IMG/VR virus record: IMGVR_UViG_3300021962_009940
Span: 1-34,917 of that record
Length of the DNA stretch: 34,917 bases
From: a virus
Reading direction: 5' to 3' (one strand)
The translations under genes and the position numbers were made by a program. Below, one piece after another: positions 28,376-34,917 of the stretch; the stretch's first letter is position 1; each line of letters begins with the position of its first letter. Below the pieces are notes generated by a model. It searched no databases, was not told where the DNA came from, and saw only the letters and a program-made list of their open reading frames with translations.

Positions 28376-30726
28376 TATAGTTTACAGGCCTCGCAATCTT
28401 CTTCTTCATAATCTGGCATTACCGGCGACTTTAAATTAGTCCACATTTTTTGTTCGTCAGTCATTCTAGGAGCATCTTCTGCTGCCATCTTGCTACCTTG
28501 TTTGTTAATCAAACTATAATAGAATGTTTTCAATCCCCATGCATGTGCCTGCATCAAGTTGCGAGCAATCAAGGTAGTTGGTACTTTACGATCAGCCCAG
28601 TGTGCTGGATTATAGAATGTATTTGTTGAAATACTTTGATCAACATAGGCAGCTAGAACTGCTGCTGTCTTTAAGTAACCAACACAGTCAGTCTGTTCCC
28701 ACATCAATTGATATCGATTCTTTAGTTTCTGGTATTCAGGTACAACTTGTACCAGCGAGCCGGCTTTTGATTCCTTGACAGTGATCAAGCTCATGGGCAA
28801 CTCGATACCGTTGGTGCTGTTGATAACAACACTACTGGATTCAACAGGGGCAATGGCCATTTGAGTTGCATTGCGTACACCATGTTCTTTCATCTGTGCT
28901 CGTAGTGTTTCCCAGTCGAGTTCCGGGGCAAAGTCAGTTAATTCGTTAGCACCTTGTGCCCGTAATTCCCAAGGAAACTTACCTTGTCCGTAGCGTGTAC
29001 GATCGCTGTGCGCACATGCGCCACGTTCGCGAGCCAATTCAACTGTGGCTTCTGTTAGATAAAAGGCTTGATGTTCCATCCATGATTTGACATCTGCTAG
29101 GGCATCAGCATCGCCGTATTTGAGCCCACGCTTGGCATGCCAATAAGCCAAGTTAGTGATTCCAATACCCAAGGGACGGATCTCGTCATTACTGAGTTTA
29201 CTTTGGATCGACAAGAAGTCCTGATAGTCCAATATGTTATTAAGACTGCGATGTAAGATCCTACAAGCACGACGCATATCTTCGGGATTACGGAACGCAC
29301 CCCAGTTGATCGAACCCAATGTACATAACGCAATACGACCTTGGTCATCATCAAGACGTTGGAATGGTACGGTAGGCAATAAAATTTCACAGCACAGGTT
29401 GCTTTGATAGATTGTGTGATATTCAGGATCAAACGGACCTTGGTTCATCACGTTGTCAATAAACACAAGGTAAATGCGTCCTGTATCTGTGCGTTCTTTG
29501 AGCAGGCCTGACTTGAATACTTCTTCGGCACTCATTGTTTTCTTGCGTAGATCTTTGCGTTTTTCGTACCGTACATACAGATCTTCAAACTTAGCTGTAT
29601 CACTGTAGAACGCTTGATGTAGGTCGGGCACTTCATTGGGATCAAAGAAAGTTATGTTTTCTTTGTTTTTAAATCGTTTCCAGAAGAAAGCACTAAGCAC
29701 AACCCCATAATCCATATGACGGACTCGGGTTTCTTCTGTTCCTTGGTTGTTCTTAAGGACAATAAGATCATCAAACTGGTAATGCCAAATAGGATAAAAA
29801 ACTGTAGCACTTGCATTACGAATACCTCCTTGACTGCAACTACGTAGGTCACCAAACCATTTCTTCAAGAATGGAATCATGCCTGTGTGCTGAATCTCGC
29901 CGCCACGAATAGGTGCGCCAAGTGGACGTAGTCGTCCAATCTCAAGACCAATGCCGGCACGTTTGGCGGCATACTTGGCCATCATTTCTCCTGAAGCAAA
30001 GATGCTATCAAGATTGTCATCACTACGAATAAGAACACAACTACTGAACTGTTTAGTTGGAGTTCCCAACCCGGCCAGAACAGGAGTGGCAAGAGTAAAA
30101 AGACCGTCAGACGCCGCATTGTAATATTCCTTGATGTATTTCATACGAGCACTGTTTGGCTCTTCTTTGTGAAAGACTGTTGCTGCCGCAACCATATAAC
30201 GTACTTGTGGAGTTTCGTAAGTTTCTTTTGTAGTACGATTGCGTACCAGATACTTTTCGATCAGCTGTTCGATTGCAGCATATCCATACTGTTCATCTTT
30301 ATCATGATCGATTATATCGTCCATGCGATTCCAGTCATCCTCTGTGTACCAGGTTAGTAGTTCACTGGTATACACACCTGCTGCTACATTCTGGCATACG
30401 ATTTCGTACAGGCGAGGAGGCTCATAAGATCCATATACATCCTTGCGCAGCATCGATAAGCGTTGCTTACCTGCCACGTATTGATAGTTGGTTTGTCCTA
30501 CATCGGGATTGGATTCTACATCAATCAAATCCACAATAGCACGTAGAGTTATTTCATCGATCTCTTTTGTGGTAATACCATCGTAAAAATGCGGTTGGCT
30601 TTTGATTTCTATCATCGATTGGCTTACGTCTGCTATGCCACTGCAAACTTTGGTAATTTGCGCTTGCCATTTATCGATGTTTAAAGGCTCACGATTACCG
30701 TTTCTTTTTTGAACTTGAATTGTCAT
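28375..30726 (-). CDS. nrdA: Ribonucleotide reductase class I alpha subunit (NrdA)
   Basis: 783 residues, similar to E. coli NrdA (761). An N-terminal ATP-cone (about 1-95, IQVQKRNGNREPLN) gives allosteric activity control. Catalytic residues: C230 (FSSCVLI), N443, C445 and E447 (SNLCCEILLP), C468 (ALCTLGSIN) and tyrosines in LKTFYYSLIN near 741-750. A C-terminal CxxC (C778, C781, ending CEACKL) takes electrons from glutaredoxin or thioredoxin. First gene of an operon leading through aldolase, small ORF and NrdB to glutaredoxin. The complete set implies active dNTP synthesis for phage replication. Confidence 0.95.
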   Translation of the reverse strand: MTIQVQKRNGNREPLNIDKWQAQITKVCSGIADVSQSMIEIKSQPHFYDGITTKEIDEITLRAIVDLIDVESNPDVGQTNYQYVAGKQRLSMLRKDVYGSYEPPRLYEIVCQNVAAGVYTSELLTWYTEDDWNRMDDIIDHDKDEQYGYAAIEQLIEKYLVRNRTTKETYETPQVRYMVAAATVFHKEEPNSARMKYIKEYYNAASDGLFTLATPVLAGLGTPTKQFSSCVLIRSDDNLDSIFASGEMMAKYAAKRAGIGLEIGRLRPLGAPIRGGEIQHTGMIPFLKKWFGDLRSCSQGGIRNASATVFYPIWHYQFDDLIVLKNNQGTEETRVRHMDYGVVLSAFFWKRFKNKENITFFDPNEVPDLHQAFYSDTAKFEDLYVRYEKRKDLRKKTMSAEEVFKSGLLKERTDTGRIYLVFIDNVMNQGPFDPEYHTIYQSNLCCEILLPTVPFQRLDDDQGRIALCTLGSINWGAFRNPEDMRRACRILHRSLNNILDYQDFLSIQSKLSNDEIRPLGIGITNLAYWHAKRGLKYGDADALADVKSWMEHQAFYLTEATVELARERGACAHSDRTRYGQGKFPWELRAQGANELTDFAPELDWETLRAQMKEHGVRNATQMAIAPVESSSVVINSTNGIELPMSLITVKESKAGSLVQVVPEYQKLKNRYQLMWEQTDCVGYLKTAAVLAAYVDQSISTNTFYNPAHWADRKVPTTLIARNLMQAHAWGLKTFYYSLINKQGSKMAAEDAPRMTDEQKMWTNLKSPVMPDYEEEDCEACKL

Positions 30727-30733
30727 TTGTCGC

Positions 30734-31159
30734 TTATTGTAAAAAACTTGCTAAATCTTTACTGTCGATACGTCGGAGCACAGTGAGAGATGTTGAGTTG
30801 ATATTTAACACTTCACCAGGAGCCCAATTCAATATATATTTCCCAGAGTCGATCTGGACTAAATTGTCTTGGCCTGTCAAAATGATCTCAAGATCAGTAT
30901 ATAGCTGACGATCCAACAGTAGTAAAGTATACACTATACCTAGGGCTCTTGCAAGATCACAATAGCCGCTATTCACTAATAAATCCCATGGAGTTGGCCA
31001 TTCAGCAGGGTTGTCCCACGTTACTACTCGATTGACAATGGGTGCGCGAAACCACCAGGTGTTGATCAGTTGTAATTGTGCAGGGAGTTCTACCGCAGAG
31101 GCTGCTTGCCGAAGATGATACCAATCAGCAAGTCTTTCTTGATACAGGTGTTTCCACAT
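30734..31159 (-). CDS. Conserved phage hypothetical protein, 141 aa
   Basis: 141 residues, MWKHLYQERLADWYHLRQAAS..., with a WPTPWDLLVNSGYCDLARALGIVYTLLLLD core (residues 54-83, as region). Similar EWPTPW-D/E-L-I elements followed by a C-D/S-L-A-x-x-L-G-M-x-Y-T-L helix occur in conserved proteins near tail genes of aquatic T4-like phages. It overlaps the tail spike stop by one base (TAATG), suggesting a spike or baseplate partner. Its end is 7 bp before nrdA. Function unknown. Confidence 0.6.
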   Translation of the reverse strand: MWKHLYQERLADWYHLRQAASAVELPAQLQLINTWWFRAPIVNRVVTWDNPAEWPTPWDLLVNSGYCDLARALGIVYTLLLLDRQLYTDLEIILTGQDNLVQIDSGKYILNWAPGEVLNINSTSLTVLRRIDSKDLASFLQ

Positions 31160-32736
31160 TAAGCTAGTCGTGCTAAGGAATATGTTATGGTTCCGGATAA
31201 ACCTGTTGATGTACTTGAATAAAGTACGCTGACTACATCTCCCGATCTTGTTACACTTAGAGTAATACCCGAACTGGCATCTTCGGTGTATTCATCGGCG
31301 TAACTCACTGCCGGCGATACAGATCCTGCTGTGACTACTAGCGTTCCAAACCGCACCACAGTGTTTCTTGTGATGGTGTAGGTCATCTCGTAGGCTTTGA
31401 TAGTGGATGTGTCGGTTGTAAAAATAGGTTGATTGCTTTGATTGTCAGCTAGGGTAAAAATTCTACCATTCTCTCTGGCATAGTGACCCACTTGAATTTG
31501 TGTGCCAGTAGTGGTAGCGGAACCTGTAACTTCAACTCTGGGCTCAATCTGTGCATCAACATCGTCACGTTCAAACATGTCGCTGATCGATGCATTGTTG
31601 TCGTTGCCAAACAATATCACTGGTGTAACAGGGCTAGATGAATATTGATTACCCACATCGTAAAATACATTATAAGCTGACACATTGAGATCAACATTGT
31701 CATATATAATGCCTTCAGAATAAATTTCGTCAAACAAGTTTTGCACAGCACGGAAGCCTGTGGCGCCACCGTTGACAGGAGCACCTGTGCCTAGTGATAT
31801 GCCTTGGTACAGTGTGACAAATGCACCGTTGCTGACCGTGACAGAGTTGATTTCTTGATCTGTGTTGATACCGTATGTTAAGCCTTGGAAGCGGCACTTG
31901 TCAAATGTGATTTGATTACACACCAAACTGACTGTGCTGGCAAAACGCACGCCAGCAATGTTGTCAGCACTGGGAGTAGCAATGATATCAGCAGTGGTCA
32001 GCGGACCCACAAAGTTCACACTGTCAAAATAACACTGTGTGGCATCTTCGACTAAGAATACATCTGTGACTTCTACAGTTTCAAATGTCATTGACGAGAT
32101 TTCAATGTTGGTAGGAGCAGTGGCACCGTTGTTGCCAATGTTGACACCTGTTTGTTGCAGGCTATCACCGTAGCGAGCCACGTATGCGCTCAAGCTGGAA
32201 ATATCGCTGCTGGTATCTAAATAAATTGTAGTACAGTTTGCACCCTCGCCTACCAGTTTAGCATAGGCAGGAATAATGATAGTTTCTGTTATTTTGTAGG
32301 TTCCTGCTGGGAAATACAAAGTACGACGGATCTGTGTGTTGGCTTCCACACAGTATAATTGGAACAAGGCACGATTAATGGCTGCTGTGTCATCTGCGGC
32401 GCCATCACCAACAGCACCAAAATCTCTAACATCTGCAAAGTCGTCTAGTTTGGCTTGTACTGTGCGCACCACTGGATTGCTGGTTGTAGGCCCTGTTTGT
32501 GCTGCATAGCCAACTGCAATGTCTTTGTAGGTGTAGTTGCTGACTGCTGTAATGTCTGAAAATTCTGTCAGGATCTCAGTATTTCCAATTATTGGAGCAC
32601 CTTCTTGTAGTGTACCGTTACCAATAAACAATTGGCGTGTATCGACAGCCCAGCCCAATTCAGCGCCGGCCAGCTGCGGCAGGTTTTCTATTAACCCTTT
32701 ACGGTTGGTAATTCTAGAGATTTGTACAATGGCCAT
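31159..32736 (-). CDS. Tail spike with pectate-lyase-type beta-helix
   Basis: 525 residues. N-terminal virion-binding segment (GLIENLPQLAGAELGWAVDTRQLFIGNG, region 14-41) of a type common in phage fibres, then VRDFGAVGDGAADDTAAINRAL (103-124), the standard start of the pectate-lyase-3 right-handed beta-helix. Helix repeats follow, with Y-F-P-A-G-T-Y-K and many N-x-I/V-x-x-x-x-F turns. The C-terminal 110 residues (Ser/Thr/Val-rich) likely trimerise. It may bind or cleave host surface polysaccharide; no catalytic residues can be proven. A late element precedes it. Confidence 0.85.
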   Translation of the reverse strand: MAIVQISRITNRKGLIENLPQLAGAELGWAVDTRQLFIGNGTLQEGAPIIGNTEILTEFSDITAVSNYTYKDIAVGYAAQTGPTTSNPVVRTVQAKLDDFADVRDFGAVGDGAADDTAAINRALFQLYCVEANTQIRRTLYFPAGTYKITETIIIPAYAKLVGEGANCTTIYLDTSSDISSLSAYVARYGDSLQQTGVNIGNNGATAPTNIEISSMTFETVEVTDVFLVEDATQCYFDSVNFVGPLTTADIIATPSADNIAGVRFASTVSLVCNQITFDKCRFQGLTYGINTDQEINSVTVSNGAFVTLYQGISLGTGAPVNGGATGFRAVQNLFDEIYSEGIIYDNVDLNVSAYNVFYDVGNQYSSSPVTPVILFGNDNNASISDMFERDDVDAQIEPRVEVTGSATTTGTQIQVGHYARENGRIFTLADNQSNQPIFTTDTSTIKAYEMTYTITRNTVVRFGTLVVTAGSVSPAVSYADEYTEDASSGITLSVTRSGDVVSVLYSSTSTGLSGTITYSLARLA

Positions 32737-32759
32737 TTACGTATACCTATTTGATCAGG

Positions 32760-32767
32760 TATTTATG
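32760..32767 (-). promoter_or_regulatory. T4-late-like promoter element (CATAAATA)
   Basis: One mismatch to TATAAATA, about 23 nt before the tail spike start, overlapping the last codons of the exonuclease gene. Fits late expression of a virion protein. Confidence 0.45.
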
Positions 32768-33473
32768 CTGTTAGATAGTACAGCTCAACTCGTTTAGTCC
32801 ATTCATTGGTCCAGTAGTCAAATTCGTCACCTTCTATGACAAATTCCATATACTGGGGTTTGGAGTATGATTGGTCTTCCAACAGTTTGGGCTGCACAGC
32901 CATCAAAATAACACCGGTGTTGATGTCTGTTCCGTGCATTTCGTTATGAGCCTGTGCGTATGCTGCCAACTGTAAGAAGTAATCAGTGATGTATTCCCGC
33001 TTCTTGACCTTGTTGCTTTGCTTGAAATCCATGATGGCAGGTTTATCTTTCCATTTACCCACCAAGTCTGTGGTACCGGCATATAACCCACTATAATATA
33101 CAGGAACTTCTGTGCCCCAGAATTCTGTAGCGTGTTGTAATCCTTGCAGGATGATCTCAGCAGCCATGAACCAACTAGGGTGCGCAAATGGGTTGCCGGG
33201 CAAGGGTTTCATTTCGTCCATCATTACATAAGTTTCCAAGTAGGCATGCATGCGTGTGCCACGATTAGCTGCTTCTGTAGTGATTTGCTGCGCACGTTGT
33301 TCGCCTACATTCTTACGCCAGTTGGCAAGTGCGTCCCTGGCTTCCTGTGGCTTGGTACGATCCAGGATGGTTGTTACACTGGGTACTTTCTTGCCGTCGG
33401 GCAAACAGTAATGTCTTTTGCCATCAACAGTGGTTCTGCTGATGGGCGCATAATCATATCGTTGTGTTATCAT
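32763..33473 (-). CDS. PD-(D/E)XK nuclease, RecB/Cas4-like
   Basis: 236 residues. Nuclease core: RGTRMHAYLE (71-80) with the helical His, TTDLVGKW with D136, AIMDFKQSNK with D149-x-K151 and QLAAYAQAHNE with Q168, the order typical of RecB-family/Cas4-like exonucleases. There is no visible four-cysteine Fe-S cluster, unlike many Cas4. It may resect ends in phage recombination or degrade host DNA. N-terminal KVPSVTTILDRTKP is common to phage members. It starts directly after the IscA stop with no gap. Related to genes in T4-like phages of unknown in-vivo role. Confidence 0.8.
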   Translation of the reverse strand: MITQRYDYAPISRTTVDGKRHYCLPDGKKVPSVTTILDRTKPQEARDALANWRKNVGEQRAQQITTEAANRGTRMHAYLETYVMMDEMKPLPGNPFAHPSWFMAAEIILQGLQHATEFWGTEVPVYYSGLYAGTTDLVGKWKDKPAIMDFKQSNKVKKREYITDYFLQLAAYAQAHNEMHGTDINTGVILMAVQPKLLEDQSYSKPQYMEFVIEGDEFDYWTNEWTKRVELYYLTA

Positions 33474-33800
33474 TTAGATTGTAAAACTTTCACCGCAGCC
33501 GCAACGGGCTGCTTCCTTGGGGTTCTTAAAATCAAAGCCTTCGTTGAGACCTTGACGTGTGTAATCAATTTCCAAGCCGTCCATGTATACTAAATCTCGA
33601 CCTGTTACCCACACTACTGCACCATCCTGCTCATATCGGAACCAGTCACGAGTCACAGGTTCTTGATCCACATATTCCAACACATAGGCCAAGCCCGAGC
33701 ATCCTGTAGTTTTTACACCTACTTTAATGCCCACGCCTGCGCCACGCTTGGTAATGTTGCTGACAATCTTCTTTGCTGCTGTTTCAGTTATGGTTATCAT
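33474..33800 (-). CDS. iscA: A-type Fe-S carrier (IscA/SufA/ErpA family)
   Basis: 108 residues. Cluster-carrying cysteines: C34 (TTGCSGLAY) and C100-x-C102 (RCGCGESF), the exact A-type pattern. It carries or delivers Fe-S clusters from the scaffold to target proteins. It overlaps the IscU end by 17 bp and abuts the nuclease gene. The centre (VTRDWFRYEQDGAVVWVTGRD, region) differs from host IscA. No iscS, hscA or fdx is in this window. Confidence 0.92.
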   Translation of the reverse strand: MITITETAAKKIVSNITKRGAGVGIKVGVKTTGCSGLAYVLEYVDQEPVTRDWFRYEQDGAVVWVTGRDLVYMDGLEIDYTRQGLNEGFDFKNPKEAARCGCGESFTI

Positions 33801-34170
33801 GTCGAGTTCTGTAGTCTGCTATTGCGGCTTTGATAGCATCTTCTGCAAGGATGCTGCAATGTATTTTAACCGGCGGGAGCGCGAGTTCTTGAGCAATTTC
33901 AGTATTTCTAATTGTCGCTGCTTGGTCAAGAGTTTTCCCTTTGACCCATTCAGTAACCAATGAGCTACTGGCAATGGCCGAACCGCAGCCGTATGTTTTG
34001 AATTTTGCATCTGTAATAATGCCGTCTAGAACTTTGATCTGTAGTTTCATTACATCTCCGCAAGCTGGTGCTCCTACCATGCCTGTGGCAACATCTGGAT
34101 CGTTCTTGTCAAACGATCCCACGTTGCGGGGATTTTCATAATGATCTAAAACTTTGTTTGAATAAGCCAT
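33784..34170 (-). CDS. iscU: Fe-S cluster scaffold protein IscU
   Basis: 128 residues, same as E. coli IscU. Cluster ligands C37 (GAPACGDVM), C62 (YGCGSAIAS) and C105 (KIHCSILAED) plus D39, and the HscA-recognition motif LPPVK (98-102), are intact. It builds [2Fe-2S]/[4Fe-4S] clusters using sulfur from IscS. AGGAAG precedes the ATG. With IscA it makes a two-gene unit in a phage that lacks visible cysteine desulfurase here, so it would plug into host IscS and HscBA. Confidence 0.94.
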   Translation of the reverse strand: MAYSNKVLDHYENPRNVGSFDKNDPDVATGMVGAPACGDVMKLQIKVLDGIITDAKFKTYGCGSAIASSSLVTEWVKGKTLDQAATIRNTEIAQELALPPVKIHCSILAEDAIKAAIADYRTRHDNHN

Positions 34171-34179
34171 ATTGCTTCC

Positions 34180-34536
34180 TTATCTGTAACATTGACACAC
34201 GCTATCCCAGTACAAGACTGGTGCTGGATTAGGATCCACATAGGTGTTAGGGGGTGTGTAATATACCGTCGGGGGTGGTTCATAAACAGGTGGCGGAGGT
34301 GCATAGTATATTGGAGGTGGTGCGTAGTAAGGTCTTGCACCATATACCAGTGCACCGCCTATGATGGCACCACCTAATGCAGCAGCACCCCAATTCCAGT
34401 TATTATTCCAGCCACGGTTATAACCATTGTTGTAAACATTGTTATATCCGCGTCCGTATCCGCCAGCATAGGCTGAGCCAACCATTGCTGCAATTAGTAC
34501 CAATGTAGCAATAATTGTTATCAAAATCTTTTTCAT
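34180..34536 (-). CDS. Secreted Gly/Asn/Tyr- and Pro/Tyr-rich protein
   Basis: 118 residues from ATG 34534-34536 (AAAGAG upstream). Signal peptide KKILITIIATLVLIAAMVGSAYA (1-24, no lipobox), then a low-complexity GYGRGYNN and NGYNRGWNNNWNWG stretch, one small hydrophobic patch (AALGGAIIGGALVYG), then repeats of YYAPPP/VYEPPP/VYYTPP, ending in CQCYR. It looks like a bacterial envelope protein (YXWGXW-type or glycine-zipper type). Sigma70-like promoter upstream. Role unknown; could affect the host surface or be a cargo gene. Confidence 0.7.
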   Translation of the reverse strand: MKKILITIIATLVLIAAMVGSAYAGGYGRGYNNVYNNGYNRGWNNNWNWGAAALGGAIIGGALVYGARPYYAPPPIYYAPPPPVYEPPPTVYYTPPNTYVDPNPAPVLYWDSVCQCYR

Positions 34537-34558
34537 AATAATCTCTTTGAGTATACTG

Positions 34559-34917
34559 CTATTTAATATTATACACGAACTCTTTGATGATATCAACTGT
34601 TTTGGGACTCATTACCACTTCATAATGGTTGATATACAATTCTTCAAACTGCATTTCGGGTCGATGTCGCATGCTGTTGATGGTTACCACTCCGTCATTT
34701 GGCTGCATGATCCACGGACTATCGCCGCGGGTGGTCACAATGTTTAACCAAGGATGTTGTATGCGAATCTTGCTGGCTGATTTCATAGGCGCACTATTAG
34801 GACCAATATCACGTAACAGTCTGCTGAACGGTAAAAAATATTTGGCATAATCGGCATTCTCTGCACCGCCGTAAGGAGAACTCAATGTGACTGCACCCAA
34901 CACGTTTTTTGGAAAAG
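34559..34917 (-). CDS. Partial alpha/beta-hydrolase-like protein
   Basis: Open at the right window edge, so only the last 119 or so residues are visible; the true start is off-window. SSPYGGAENADYAKYF resembles the oxyanion/lid region after the nucleophile in lipases/PGAP1-like hydrolases; NDGVVTINSMRH could bring the catalytic Asp, and NHYEVVMSPKTV the catalytic His. The nucleophile Ser would lie upstream, outside the window. It is 22 bp from the secreted protein gene. Membrane lipid or ester hydrolysis is possible but unproven. Confidence 0.5.
   Translation of the reverse strand, partial: FPKNVLGAVTLSSPYGGAENADYAKYFLPFSRLLRDIGPNSAPMKSASKIRIQHPWLNIVTTRGDSPWIMQPNDGVVTINSMRHRPEMQFEELYINHYEVVMSPKTVDIIKEFVYNIK
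34568..34596 (-). promoter_or_regulatory. Sigma70-type promoter for the secreted protein gene
   Basis: TTGATA (complement of 34591-34596), 17-nt spacer, TATAAT (complement of 34568-34573). Expected start near 34561, leader of about 25 nt to the ATG at 34536. Lies inside the hydrolase 3' end. Confidence 0.65.

Noticed and set aside
32763-33473. Cas4 of a CRISPR system
   Set aside because: No Fe-S cysteines and no cas1/cas2 nearby; better read as a phage RecB-like exonuclease.
1-34917. CRISPR array
   Set aside because: No set of regularly spaced identical repeats with unique spacers is visible; the only close repeats are the in-gene tandem repeats and the promoter modules.

Overview
This 34.9 kb window looks like part of a large tailed-phage genome (Caudoviricetes, T4-like myovirus style), not a bacterial chromosome. 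Genes are packed with 1-17 bp overlaps (often ATGA or TAATG) and nearly all lie on the minus strand. The virion and replication set is phage-like: a PAAR spike-tip protein next to a long structural protein, a pectate-lyase-fold tail spike, a fibre-like protein, a T4-type ATP-dependent DNA ligase, a RecB/Cas4-like nuclease, a homing endonuclease and NrdAB. Octamers matching or nearly matching the T4 late promoter TATAAATA precede several of these genes. No terminase, capsid, portal, tRNA or CRISPR array is visible, so the phage call rests on context. A Bug-family solute-binding protein, a phasin-like protein, bS21 and ordinary Shine-Dalgarno sites make a betaproteobacterial, probably aquatic, host plausible; that is inference.

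Layout. 1-1385: phasin-like protein, a Lys/Ala/Pro-rich protein and a GIY-YIG-type homing endonuclease. 1363-7074: one minus-strand overlapping operon running nucleotide-sugar dehydrogenase, 2OG-Fe(II) oxygenase, glycine-amidinotransferase-like enzyme, fibre-like protein, two unknowns and UV-damage endonuclease UvdE; a divergent plus-strand gene (7088-8350) resembles glycosyltransferases. 8343-13040: a proteostasis and translation block with a coiled-coil membrane protein, ClpX, ribosomal protein bS21, an unknown, Hsp20, ClpS and an unknown. 13051-16311: DNA ligase followed by seven tiny translationally coupled ORFs, a terminator, then a possibly structured 235-nt leader. 16382-18995: a plus-strand gene of unknown, possibly structural, role and a set of tiny genes, three of them driven by copies of one sigma70 promoter/leader module. 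18997-23467: structural protein, PAAR, second 2OG oxygenase, sulfotransferase-like protein and a periplasmic Bug protein. 23572-30726: methyltransferase (plus strand), then a minus-strand metabolic operon of NrdA, class II aldolase, small ORF, NrdB, small ORF, DadA-like oxidoreductase, glutaredoxin and an LSm-like protein. 30734-34917: conserved phage protein, tail spike, nuclease, IscA, IscU, a secreted Gly/Tyr/Pro-rich protein and a partial alpha/beta hydrolase cut by the window end.

How it may work together. Host-type sigma70 promoters (TTGACC-17-TATAAT) would drive early small genes and the ligase; TATAAATA-like elements would drive virion, Hsp20, phasin-like and Bug genes late. ClpX with an intact ClpP-docking IGF tripeptide, ClpS with an intact N-degron pocket, Hsp20 and bS21 could redirect host proteolysis and translation. 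NrdAB plus glutaredoxin would supply dNTPs, IscU/IscA would support Fe-S proteins, and the sugar dehydrogenase, amidinotransferase, two oxygenases, sulfotransferase-like and methyltransferase genes suggest chemical modification of a glycan, nucleotide, metabolite or protein whose identity cannot be read from sequence alone.
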